12,498 nucleotides of DNA, from NCBI GenBank assembly GCA_031553675.1, contig JAVBLF010000054.1, forward strand, positions 1 through 12,498, read 5' to 3'. The position numbers and the translations under genes are program-made. Each line of letters starts with the position of its first letter. Position 1 is the first letter of the stretch. The notes under the pieces are model-generated. The model was given only the letters and a program-made list of their open reading frames with translations, ran no database searches and was not told where the DNA came from. Origin of the DNA: JAVBLF01 sp031553675 (lineage in GTDB: Bacteria; Bacillota; Clostridia; Christensenellales; CALWSW01). Below are positions 1-5,606 of the stretch, piece by piece.

Positions 1-1
1 G

Positions 2-52
2 GCTGTCAATCCGCGCGCCGTTTTCCGCTCGTTTCACGATCCCATTGGGTAA
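2..52 (+). CDS. Possible C-terminal tail of an upstream gene (partial)
   Basis: An open frame enters from the left window edge and stops at TAA 50-52, sixteen codons (AVNPRAVFRSFHDPIG). The stop abuts the AAGGAGGA ribosome binding site of the next gene, the usual packing inside an operon. A second frame is also open to a TGA at 66-68 that overlaps the TTG start of the next gene, so the frame is not certain. Too little is visible to name a family. Confidence 0.3.
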   Translation, partial: AVNPRAVFRSFHDPIG

Positions 53-64
53 GGAGGAATCACT

Positions 65-592
65 TTGAAATTCAGCAAGTTTATCGTGATCCCCATCATC
101 ATCGCCGTCCTCGCCTGCATCATGCAGATCTTCGACCAACTTCTCGCCGCGCACACGCCGATCGGCGATTATCTCGCGGGCGGCGGCTCGTGGATCGCCT
201 TCCAGGCCTGGGCCGTCTACTTCCTCGGCGGCTGCAACGTCCACGGCGGCGTCAAGGGTTTCATTTCCTACGCACTCGGCATCGCGGCCTCGATCCTGAT
301 CATGGTGCTGGGCGGCGCTTTCGGCGGCTTCTTCGGCGTACCGATCGCCATCCTCCTGATCGTCATCCCTTGCATCTGCCTCGAGCGCGCCGAGATCACG
401 AGCTATGTGCCCGCGCTCTTCATCGGTGCCGGCGCTTACTTCGGTATCATGGGCTATATCTCGCCCACCACGGCGCACGCGGGCGCTTTCGTTCCCTTTG
501 CCCTCGTCGAGCTTTTCTACTGCCTCTTTGGCCTCGTTTGGGGCTGGATCACCGTCACGCTTCGCACGGCCTACGAAAAGAGCGTCAAGTAA
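65..592 (+). CDS. DUF1097 (YcdZ-like) integral membrane protein
   Basis: A 175-residue, strongly hydrophobic protein with about five or six membrane segments (roughly residues 5-26, 42-58, 66-88, 91-106, 113-132 and 143-166). The order of features, SWIAFQAWAVYF, then GGVKGF, then a Gly/Ala-rich helix and SYVPALFIGAGAYFG, matches the DUF1097 family typified by E. coli YcdZ, whose function is not established. It is slightly longer than YcdZ. The TTG start is chosen because AAGGAGGA (51-58) sits seven bases upstream and the signal-anchor-like MKFSKFIVIPIII begins there. A 46-bp gap with a small hairpin separates it from the following gene, which is probably co-transcribed. Recognised from memory of the family, not by search. 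Confidence 0.75.
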   Translation: MKFSKFIVIPIIIAVLACIMQIFDQLLAAHTPIGDYLAGGGSWIAFQAWAVYFLGGCNVHGGVKGFISYALGIAASILIMVLGGAFGGFFGVPIAILLIVIPCICLERAEITSYVPALFIGAGAYFGIMGYISPTTAHAGAFVPFALVELFYCLFGLVWGWITVTLRTAYEKSVK

Positions 593-594
593 AC

Positions 595-611
595 CGCGCA
601 TGCATTGCGCG
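595..611. other. Small hairpin between two genes
   Basis: CGCGCA-TGCAT-TGCGCG is a perfect 6-bp inverted repeat with a 5-nt loop, three bases after the stop of the membrane protein gene. There is no T-run, so it is unlikely to terminate; it could protect the mRNA end or modulate translation of the next gene. Confidence 0.4.
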
Positions 612-638
612 AAACAAGCTTAAAACGGAGGAATCGCC

Positions 639-953
639 ATGTTCGAAATCGTCCACATCGGCATCCCGACCACCCAGGAAAAGCCCGGCGAAATCCACAT
701 CGAAGGCGCTAAAATCTTCATCACCGAACCCGAACAATCGCCCTTTGCCATCGAGTATGTCCGCTTCCTGCCCGGCACTGTATTTCCGGAGTGCATGCAT
801 TACGACGTTCACGTCGCCGCCAAGGTCGACAGCATCGACCACTACGCCGCTCTCGCCGACGAGACGATCGTGCCCAAGATGGACAACGGCGACAGCTACC
901 TTTGCTTCGTGAAAAAGGACGGCTGCATCATCGAGCTGATCGAGATGAAGTAG
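639..953 (+). CDS. Small glyoxalase/VOC-like protein
   Basis: A 104-residue soluble protein. It begins with a beta-strand-like FEIVHIGIPT, has a central DVHVAAKVDSI segment, and ends in SYLCFVKKDGCIIELIEMK. The N-terminal His-x-Gly-Ile strand and the C-terminal Ile-Glu-Leu strand are the pattern of the vicinal oxygen chelate (glyoxalase/dioxygenase) fold, in which His and Glu bind a metal. The protein is shorter than a typical two-module VOC domain (about 120-140 residues), so it may be a reduced member or simply resemble the fold. CGGAGGA at 626-632 sets the ATG. It follows the DUF1097 gene and is followed by a terminator, so the pair likely share a transcript. No substrate can be suggested. 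Confidence 0.55.
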   Translation: MFEIVHIGIPTTQEKPGEIHIEGAKIFITEPEQSPFAIEYVRFLPGTVFPECMHYDVHVAAKVDSIDHYAALADETIVPKMDNGDSYLCFVKKDGCIIELIEMK

Positions 954-966
954 ATTTGTTCTGCGC

Positions 967-1001
967 AAAAAGAGAGTGGCCGCAAAGACCACTCTTTTTT
1001 G
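967..1001. terminator. Bidirectional intrinsic terminator between convergent genes
   Basis: The arm AAAAGAGAGTGG (968-979) pairs with CCACTCTTTTTT (989-1000) over 12 bp with one G-T wobble and a 9-nt loop. It ends in six T on the plus strand and reads as a T-run on the minus strand too. It lies between the plus-strand gene ending at 953 and the minus-strand gene ending at 1034, and can serve both. Confidence 0.85.
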
Positions 1002-1033
1002 CATGGAGATTTCGCGGGCGATCGGGCATCGCG

Positions 1034-2182
1034 CTAACTTGGGGTTGTCATGCTCTGGCCCAGCGCGATGAGCCGGAACAGGCGGTAGGCGGCATCCGAG
1101 ACGAGCGCGGCGGCGTTCGCCATGGCGTTTTCGATCGTCATGACGCCGTTGATCGCGGGTAGGATCGAGGAGATGCCACAGTCGTAGAGGGCTTCGGCGC
1201 CCGCTCCCATGCCGCCGACGACGGCGACAGCGGGGATCCCCAGTCGTTTGCAGGCCATCCCGACGCCGTAGAGCACCTTGCCACAGGCCGACTGCGCGTC
1301 GGCGCGGCCCTCGCCGGTGACGACGAGGTCAACTCCCTCCAAGCGGGCGTCGAAGTCGCAAATGTCGAGTACGGTTTGGATGCCCGATTGGAGTTTGCCG
1401 TCCAGAAATACGCGGTAAGCCGCGCTCAAGCCGCCCGCCGCGCCGCTGCCCGGGACAGTCTGGAGGTCGATGCCGCTCATCGTTTGGAGCAATTCGGCGT
1501 AGTGCTGCATGCCGCGTTCGAGTGCGTCGAGCTGCTCAGGCCTGCCGCCCTTTTGCGGGCCATACACGTAAGTCGCGCCTCGCTCGCCGCAAAGCGGGTT
1601 GTCGATGTCGCAGATCACGGTGAACGTCGATTCGCGGATCGCCGGATGCAGGCCGCTCGTGTCGATGCGCGCAATCCGACCGAGCGAAGCGCCGACCGCT
1701 TCCACTGCGTTTCCCGCCACATCGAGGAAGCGAACCCCCAGCGCTGCCATCGCGCCGATGCCGCCGTCGTTCGTCGCGCTCCCGCCGACGCCCAGGATGA
1801 AGCGCCGCAGTCCCGCGTCGAGGGCATGCGCGATGAGCTGGCCGGTGCCGAAGGTCGTGGTCTGGGTGGGGTCGCGTTGGTCAGGCGGGAGCAAGGGCAG
1901 GCCGGACGCCTGCGCCATTTCGATCACGGCCGTTCCGCCCTCGAGGATGGCATAGCGGGCTTCGACTGGGGCAAAACGCGGCCCCGCAACGTCGACGCAA
2001 ACCGAACGTCCGCCCAGCGCGGCGAGCAGCACATCCATCGTGCCTTCTCCGCCGTCTGCCAGGGGGAGGGAGACGCAAACACAGTCCGGAAAGACGATCC
2101 GCGCCTGTGCTTCCAAAAGGGCGGCGACTTCGGCAGCGTCGAGCGATCCTTTGAAGGAATCGGGTGCCAAAAGCAGTTTCAT
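1034..2182 (-). CDS. glxK: Glycerate kinase (GlxK/GarK family)
   Basis: A full-length 382-residue cytoplasmic kinase that phosphorylates D-glycerate with ATP; this family (distinct from the archaeal/plant types) generally makes 2-phosphoglycerate. Family motifs appear in order: APDSFKGS (6-13), ADGGEGT (42-48), GVGGSATNDGG (131-141), DIDNPLCG (192-199), VPGSGAAGG (243-251) and TGEGRADAQSACGK (289-302). The usual Ile of the TGEGRID motif is Ala here, a mild change. The ATG follows a minus-strand AGGAGG at 2194-2189. It begins 19 bp after the phosphofructokinase stop, so the two form one minus-strand operon, ending at the shared terminator near 968-1000. It would channel glycerate into the lower half of glycolysis. 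Confidence 0.95.
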   Translation of the reverse strand: MKLLLAPDSFKGSLDAAEVAALLEAQARIVFPDCVCVSLPLADGGEGTMDVLLAALGGRSVCVDVAGPRFAPVEARYAILEGGTAVIEMAQASGLPLLPPDQRDPTQTTTFGTGQLIAHALDAGLRRFILGVGGSATNDGGIGAMAALGVRFLDVAGNAVEAVGASLGRIARIDTSGLHPAIRESTFTVICDIDNPLCGERGATYVYGPQKGGRPEQLDALERGMQHYAELLQTMSGIDLQTVPGSGAAGGLSAAYRVFLDGKLQSGIQTVLDICDFDARLEGVDLVVTGEGRADAQSACGKVLYGVGMACKRLGIPAVAVVGGMGAGAEALYDCGISSILPAINGVMTIENAMANAAALVSDAAYRLFRLIALGQSMTTPS

Positions 2183-2201
2183 GCCGCGCCTCCTCGCTTC
2201 C

Positions 2202-3500
2202 TCATGACGTGCGGAAATTCATCGGGACATAGGTGGGGCAGCGCGCTTCGACCGCTTGCAGCCGAAGCCGCGCGAAGTCTTGCAGACCGTTGACCAGCGG
2301 GATCGCGCTCATCGCGTCGCCGATCAAAGGCCGCGCGTAGGCGACGAAGTCGTCCGTCACGTCCATACCGTCCGGCGCGATCCATGTTGGCGGGAGGAAG
2401 CGCTCCGAATTCGCGATCACATCGAGCGGTACTGTGTCAAAGTATGCGCGATAGGCGGGGGCGCTTTCGTCGCGCAGGATGGTCGCCATCTGCCCGCTGA
2501 CGCCCAAAAAGGCCTGTTCGACGGCGTGGCGCGCGACTTGGACCGCTTCTTCGACGTCGATCGGGGAACGGCAGACCGATGTCGCCCGCTGGAGCACGCC
2601 GGGAAGCTGTCCGGTCGCCGTGCCGCGGGCCGGCATGCCGCGGCGGTTGAGCGCGTTGACGAGCTGCTGGGCGACGGAAATCTCGCTCGCGCCGTATTCG
2701 GTGTGGCCGAAGCCATCGACCCGCGCACCGATGTCCTCGCCCGTCTCGAAGCCCTCGTTGACGACGATCTTGCAGCGACCAAAGCGGCGCAGACGGTCGT
2801 CGACAGCATCGAAGACCCGTTCCATCGGCGTGTGAGATTCGGCGAAGAGCAGGAGCATCGGCGTTTGGCGTTCGGGGTCGGCCAGACGCGCCGCCGCCGT
2901 GATGAAGCCGGATTTGCGCCCCATAGCCTGCACGACCGACACCGGCTCGCTGACACACATGCCGCGGTTCTCCTCCTCGACGTCCTGCATCAGCATGGCC
3001 CAGTAGCGCGCGACGCTGCCATAGCCCGGCGTGTGGTCGATCAAGGTGCGGGCCTCGTCGCCAAGGTCGTTGTCGATCGTCTTGGGAATTCCCATGACGG
3101 TGAGGTCGTAGCCTTGGGATCGCGCGAGCTGCTCGACCTTGTGCGCCGTGTCCATCGAATCGTTGCCGCCGATGTAGAAAAACGTGCCGATGTCGTGCGC
3201 ATGCAGCACATCGACGATGCGCGAAAAGTCTTCCTGCGCGTCCGGCTGGAGCTTGTACCGGCAGGTGCCGATCGCGCCCGACGCCGGCGTGTGGCGGAGC
3301 TTGGAGAGCTCGGCGGGATCTTCGGCGTAGAGATCGGCGAAACGTTCGGTCAGGATCCCTTCGACGCCGTGCAGCGCGGCAAAGAGCGTACCGCCCGATT
3401 CCATGGTGCGCGCGCATCCATCGACGACGCCGAAGAGCGAAGCGTTGATCACGGGTGACGGGCCTCCCCCCAGGGCGACCAGGGCATTGCGGGTTTTCAT
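2202..3500 (-). CDS. pfp: Pyrophosphate-dependent 6-phosphofructokinase
   Basis: A 432-residue cytoplasmic phosphofructokinase converting fructose 6-phosphate to the 1,6-bisphosphate, reversibly when PPi is the donor. The N-terminal loop is GGGPSPVIN (11-19). The donor-site motifs are GGNDSMDT (111-118) and PKTIDND (139-145): Asp114 and Lys140 replace the two glycines of ATP-PFK, the known signature of PPi use. MGRKSGF (193-199), VNEGF (247-251) and LPGVLQR (299-305) are the sugar-phosphate motifs. The frame opens 18 codons further upstream, but minus-strand GGAGG (3511-3507) sits six bases before the MKTRNALVAL methionine, so that start is used. It is followed closely by glycerate kinase. 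No strong promoter is visible upstream; two short palindromes are noted separately. Confidence 0.92.
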   Translation of the reverse strand: MKTRNALVALGGGPSPVINASLFGVVDGCARTMESGGTLFAALHGVEGILTERFADLYAEDPAELSKLRHTPASGAIGTCRYKLQPDAQEDFSRIVDVLHAHDIGTFFYIGGNDSMDTAHKVEQLARSQGYDLTVMGIPKTIDNDLGDEARTLIDHTPGYGSVARYWAMLMQDVEEENRGMCVSEPVSVVQAMGRKSGFITAAARLADPERQTPMLLLFAESHTPMERVFDAVDDRLRRFGRCKIVVNEGFETGEDIGARVDGFGHTEYGASEISVAQQLVNALNRRGMPARGTATGQLPGVLQRATSVCRSPIDVEEAVQVARHAVEQAFLGVSGQMATILRDESAPAYRAYFDTVPLDVIANSERFLPPTWIAPDGMDVTDDFVAYARPLIGDAMSAIPLVNGLQDFARLRLQAVEARCPTYVPMNFRTS

Positions 3501-3525
3501 GGGCATCCTCCAATTGGGTGTCGGT

Positions 3526-3537
3526 CGTATGGATACG
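3526..3537. promoter_or_regulatory. Short palindrome upstream of pfp
   Basis: CGTAT-GG-ATACG is a perfect 12-bp palindrome 26 bp before the pfp start. With the second palindrome at 3559-3571 (TGAAC-TTT-GTTCA) it could be an operator pair. Palindromes this short also occur by chance. Confidence 0.2.
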
Positions 3538-3558
3538 GGTTTCATGCGAATCAAGAGT

Positions 3559-3571
3559 TGAACTTTGTTCA
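3559..3571. promoter_or_regulatory. TGAAC-TTT-GTTCA inverted repeat upstream of pfp
   Basis: A perfect 5-bp inverted repeat with a 3-bp spacer lies in the AT-richer stretch where a minus-strand promoter for pfp-glxK would be expected. Its operator role is inference only, and I cannot identify convincing -35/-10 boxes beside it. Confidence 0.2.
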
Positions 3572-3610
3572 GGCAAAAATGGAATGATCCTTATGGTACG
3601 CGTGGTACGC

Positions 3611-3682
3611 GGGCGATTGATAATCGCCCCTACATCCCGATAACCTTGTTTGTGCGCCTGTAGGGGCGATTATTAATCGCCC
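3611..3682. repeat. 23-bp inverted repeat, each arm itself palindromic
   Basis: The left arm (3611-3633, GGGCGATTGATAATCGCCCC plus TAC) and the right arm (3660-3682) match as reverse complements at 22 of 23 positions, with a 26-nt spacer. Each arm also folds alone: GGGCGATT and AATCGCCC flank a 3-nt loop. It can form either one long hairpin or two short ones. There is no T-run, so it is not a standard terminator. Confidence 0.8.
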
Positions 3683-3853
3683 GATGCAGCAAAACGGCCT
3701 CGCAATACGTTAGGTTCGCACCCTTGATTCGCATTCATAATCGCCCCTACATCCCGATAGCCTTGTTTGTGCGCTTGAAGGGGCGATTATCAATCGCCCG
3801 TTGCAGCAATACAGCCTCGCGATACGTTAGGTTGGTACCCTTGATTCGCATTC
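3620..3853. repeat. Tandem duplication, 2 x 117 bp
   Basis: Copy 1 is 3620-3736 and copy 2 is 3737-3853, directly abutting, with no indels and about 10 mismatches by eye (roughly 91% identity). Both copies end in CCTTGATTCGCATTC. The unit contains most of the inverted-repeat hairpin; copy 2 lacks the outer eight bases of the left arm because the duplication boundary cuts through it. The substitutions suggest the duplication is not recent. Confidence 0.85.
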
Positions 3854-3857
3854 GAAA

Positions 3858-5009
3858 TCAAACATTCGTCGACGAAGCGTCATGGACAAGTCCACGGAAC
3901 ACTTCCACGGCGACGCCGATCAGTGCGTCGCTAAAGTCGAAATCGTGTGTGTGCCAGCCCGACACGTCGCCCGCGCCGAGGAAGAAAAACGCGCCGGGGA
4001 CGAGCTTCGTGTAGTGGCCGAAGTCTTCCGAACTGCGGATCGGATCGACGAGATCAACGCAAGGCCGTCCGTTGGCGGCGCAGACGCGGCGAATCGCTTC
4101 GACGTTTTCCGTATGGTTGAAGGTTTCGGGGAAGGCGTCGTGGATCGCGATGTCGTAGCGCAAATCGTGGGCGTCGCAGCGTTGGGCGACGGTCGCTTCG
4201 ATCGCTGCGCAGAGTTCTTCCAGCTCGTCTTCGTATTGCGCGCGGCAAGTCAGGCAGAGTTCCGCCTCGCCGGGCGATACGCCGAAGGCCTTTTCGCCCA
4301 TCCAAATGTGGACGACCGTGCAGAGAACGAGGCCGCGGCGGGTTTCGGGCGCGAAGATGGCCGGGAGCGCGGCGATGGACTCCGCGATGGCGAGCGCGGG
4401 GTTTTTGCCGTTTTCGGGGATGCTGGCATGGGTGGGCGCGCCGTGGAAGCGAATCGCCATGCCTTTCGAAGCGCACATGATCGTGCCTTCGCGCACGAAA
4501 ACCTGTCCCAGCGGTGCGGCGGGCAGGTTGTGGTAGCCATAGATGGCGGCGATGTCTTGTTCGCGCAGCAGATCGCAGCATTCTTTGGCGCCGTCACCGG
4601 TTTCTTCGGCGTGCTGGAAGAGAAAATACACGTCGCGAGGCGCGCCTTCCCGCGCGATCGCGGTCGCAAACGCAGCCAAGGAGGCGCAGTGGCCTTCGTG
4701 TCCGCACTTGTGGGCCGCGCCCGGACACAGCGAATGGTAGGGGAGGGCGTCGTTTTCGTCAAAGGCGATCGCGTCCATGTCGGCGCGAAACGCGATGCCG
4801 GGGCCGGGCTGTCCGGAGCGGTATCGGGCATAAAACCATAAGCCGCGATCGACGATTTCCAGGTCGGTGTGCGCCCTGAGGTAAGCCATGAGGTGTGTTT
4901 TCGTCCAGCTTTCGCAGTTGGAGAGTTCGGGGTGTGCGTGCAACTCGTGCCGCAGCGTGACGGCACTTTCCCATTCTCCCGATCGTTCCACTTGTGTCAA
5001 CAAGGCCAA
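3858..5009 (-). CDS. M20-family (M20D-like) metallo-amidohydrolase
   Basis: A 383-residue cytoplasmic metal-dependent amidohydrolase/deacylase of the IAA-amino acid hydrolase/HipO group, which cleaves N-acyl amino acids or related amides. Visible motifs: RHELHAHPELS (20-30), RADMDA (75-80), HKCGHEGH (100-107, metal Cys and His), FQHAEETGDGAKE (131-143, catalytic and metal Glu), GYHNLP (158-163), SSEDFGHY and a C-terminal WHTHDFDF with the last metal His. The usual forms are HACGHD, FQPAEE and ASEDF, so it is a somewhat divergent branch. The frame is open to 5114, but ATG 5033 lies inside a -10 box. Minus-strand AAGGAGG (5020-5014) precedes TTG 5009 (spacing 4) and TTG 5003 (spacing 10); either could be the start. 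Transcribed away from the liv operon; substrate unknown. Confidence 0.88.
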   Translation of the reverse strand: MALLTQVERSGEWESAVTLRHELHAHPELSNCESWTKTHLMAYLRAHTDLEIVDRGLWFYARYRSGQPGPGIAFRADMDAIAFDENDALPYHSLCPGAAHKCGHEGHCASLAAFATAIAREGAPRDVYFLFQHAEETGDGAKECCDLLREQDIAAIYGYHNLPAAPLGQVFVREGTIMCASKGMAIRFHGAPTHASIPENGKNPALAIAESIAALPAIFAPETRRGLVLCTVVHIWMGEKAFGVSPGEAELCLTCRAQYEDELEELCAAIEATVAQRCDAHDLRYDIAIHDAFPETFNHTENVEAIRRVCAANGRPCVDLVDPIRSSEDFGHYTKLVPGAFFFLGAGDVSGWHTHDFDFSDALIGVAVEVFRGLVHDASSTNV

Positions 5010-5028
5010 AGACCCTCCTTTTTTCTCA

Positions 5029-5058
5029 ATCATAGATCCCGCTCTTTCGGTTGTCAAT
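5029..5058 (-). promoter_or_regulatory. Sigma-A type promoter of the amidohydrolase gene
   Basis: On the minus strand TTGACA (5058-5053) is followed by an 18-bp spacer and TATGAT (5034-5029). The predicted transcript starts near 5022, just before the AAGGAGG ribosome binding site, giving a leader of only about 13-20 nt. This placement excludes the upstream ATG at 5033 as a start codon. Confidence 0.7.
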
Positions 5059-5306
5059 TTTGTTTGGCAAACAGTAGGCAAGCTCTCGTCACGACAAAAA
5101 AAACCACATACCACTCAGAATCGTTTTATTTTGCGTTCGACAAAAAAGGACTGTCGAATTGCGGGCGTTGGGTACAAGTTCTCAGCGCAAAAATGTCCCT
5201 CCCGCCTCTGCGATGGTGTGTCGAAGGCGAGTGGATCCCCCTGCTTCAGGCAATGCACCGTTTCCATCGCCATCGGCTCGCGTACGTGTAAGCGCTCATG
5301 TTTCAC

Positions 5307-5315
5307 AATATAACA
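5307..5315 (-). promoter_or_regulatory. Possible extended -10 promoter, minus strand
   Basis: TGT-TATATT on the minus strand (5315-5307) fits an extended -10 element. The -35 region is poor (GAAATG or CGAAAT at 17-18 bp). Transcription would begin near 5300 and run through the paired segments at 5296-5136. Confidence 0.3.
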
Positions 5316-5487
5316 TACCTTTCACTTCTCATTTCGAATGGTGCGGGGTGAAGACGCACACCCATGTGGCATAGGTGACGATGGCGTTTGTGATGTGAGG
5401 GCTAGTGACGGATGCGCTTGGCCGACGCGCGTTCGGAATGGGATTTGGGAACTCTTAATCGATTTTCTGTTGTACATACCGCGCCAG

Positions 5488-5501
5488 AAATTTATAAATT
5501 T
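5488..5501. promoter_or_regulatory. 14-bp perfect palindrome upstream of liv promoter
   Basis: AAATTTATAAATTT is a perfect palindrome 46 bp before the liv -35 box. Its size and AT-rich symmetry suit a dimeric regulator site or an UP-like AT tract. The regulator is unknown. Confidence 0.35.
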
Positions 5502-5502
5502 T

Positions 5503-5529
5503 GCGTCGGTTTGCATGAATATGCGACGC
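5503..5529. promoter_or_regulatory. Imperfect inverted repeat just upstream of liv promoter
   Basis: GCGTCG (5503-5508) and CGACGC (5524-5529) are exact reverse complements, with GCAT-GAAT-ATGC (5513-5524) nested between. The right edge is 18 bp from the -35 box, a typical activator or repressor position. Function is inferred only. Confidence 0.35.
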
Positions 5530-5547
5530 GAGCAGGCGCTAACCGTG

Positions 5548-5576
5548 TTGACAAAGGCCCTTTCGTATAATACAAT
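5548..5576 (+). promoter_or_regulatory. Promoter of the liv operon
   Basis: TTGACA (5548-5553), a 17-bp spacer and TACAAT (5571-5576) form a near-consensus housekeeping promoter. A perfect TATAAT at 5566-5571 overlaps it but would leave only 12 bp of spacer, so TACAAT is preferred. The predicted start is about 5583, giving a leader near 24 nt with no room for a riboswitch. Confidence 0.75.
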
Positions 5577-5606
5577 AGGTGCATTATTATCAAGGGGGGT
5601 ACCGTT

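Larger units (their letters stand above)
3544..3853. repeat. Non-coding repeat island (MITE/REP-like)
   Basis: This stretch fills most of the 357-bp gap between the amidohydrolase and pfp and holds no convincing gene. Its left edge carries ATGCGAATCAAG (3544-3555); the exact reverse complement CTTGATTCGCAT occurs twice on the right (3723-3734 and 3840-3851). Between them are a 23-bp inverted repeat and a 117-bp tandem duplication. Paired ends around a palindromic, gene-free core are what small non-autonomous elements look like. Target-site duplications are not evident and no transposase is in the window. Confidence 0.5.
5059..5547. other. Gene-free divergent region of about 490 bp
   Basis: It lies between the divergent amidohydrolase and liv promoters. 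Short open frames exist on both strands (for example minus 5306-5115, 63 codons), but none has a good ribosome binding site or protein-like composition. It holds several inverted repeats: TTCGACA/TGTCGAA (5136-5142, 5152-5158), GCGATGG/CCATCGC (5210-5216, 5264-5270) enclosing CCTG-CTT-CAGG (5240-5250), and AGCGC/GCGCT (5184-5188, 5292-5296). A minus-strand T8 run lies at 5103-5096. A small RNA on the minus strand is possible. I tried to match 6S RNA, SRP RNA, tmRNA, RNase P and the TPP, SAM, cobalamin, FMN and c-di-GMP riboswitch consensus patterns from memory and found no fit. Confidence 0.4.

Noticed and set aside
190..912. Long plus-strand open frame (240 codons) overlapping the DUF1097 and VOC-like genes
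   Set aside because: Arg/Pro/His-rich shadow frame in GC-rich DNA; it overlaps two genes with good ribosome binding sites and membrane or fold signatures.
2256..3458. 400-codon plus-strand open frame opposite pfp
   Set aside because: Antisense of a gene with full catalytic motifs; rich in Arg, Asp and Val, typical of GC-rich complement reading.
3620..3853. CRISPR array
   Set aside because: Only two long, abutting, diverged units with no short repeats separated by unique spacers and no cas genes.
5170..5215. TPP riboswitch-like GCTGAGA...TACCC on the minus strand
   Set aside because: The remaining conserved THI-box core is missing, so the similarity is limited to a few bases.
5115..5306. 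63-codon minus-strand frame upstream of the amidohydrolase
   Set aside because: No ribosome binding site before its ATG, and it covers inverted repeats; no recognisable protein features. Kept only as an alternative to a small RNA.
5566..5571. Perfect TATAAT as the liv -10 box
   Set aside because: Only 12 bp from TTGACA; TACAAT five bases downstream gives the optimal 17-bp spacing.
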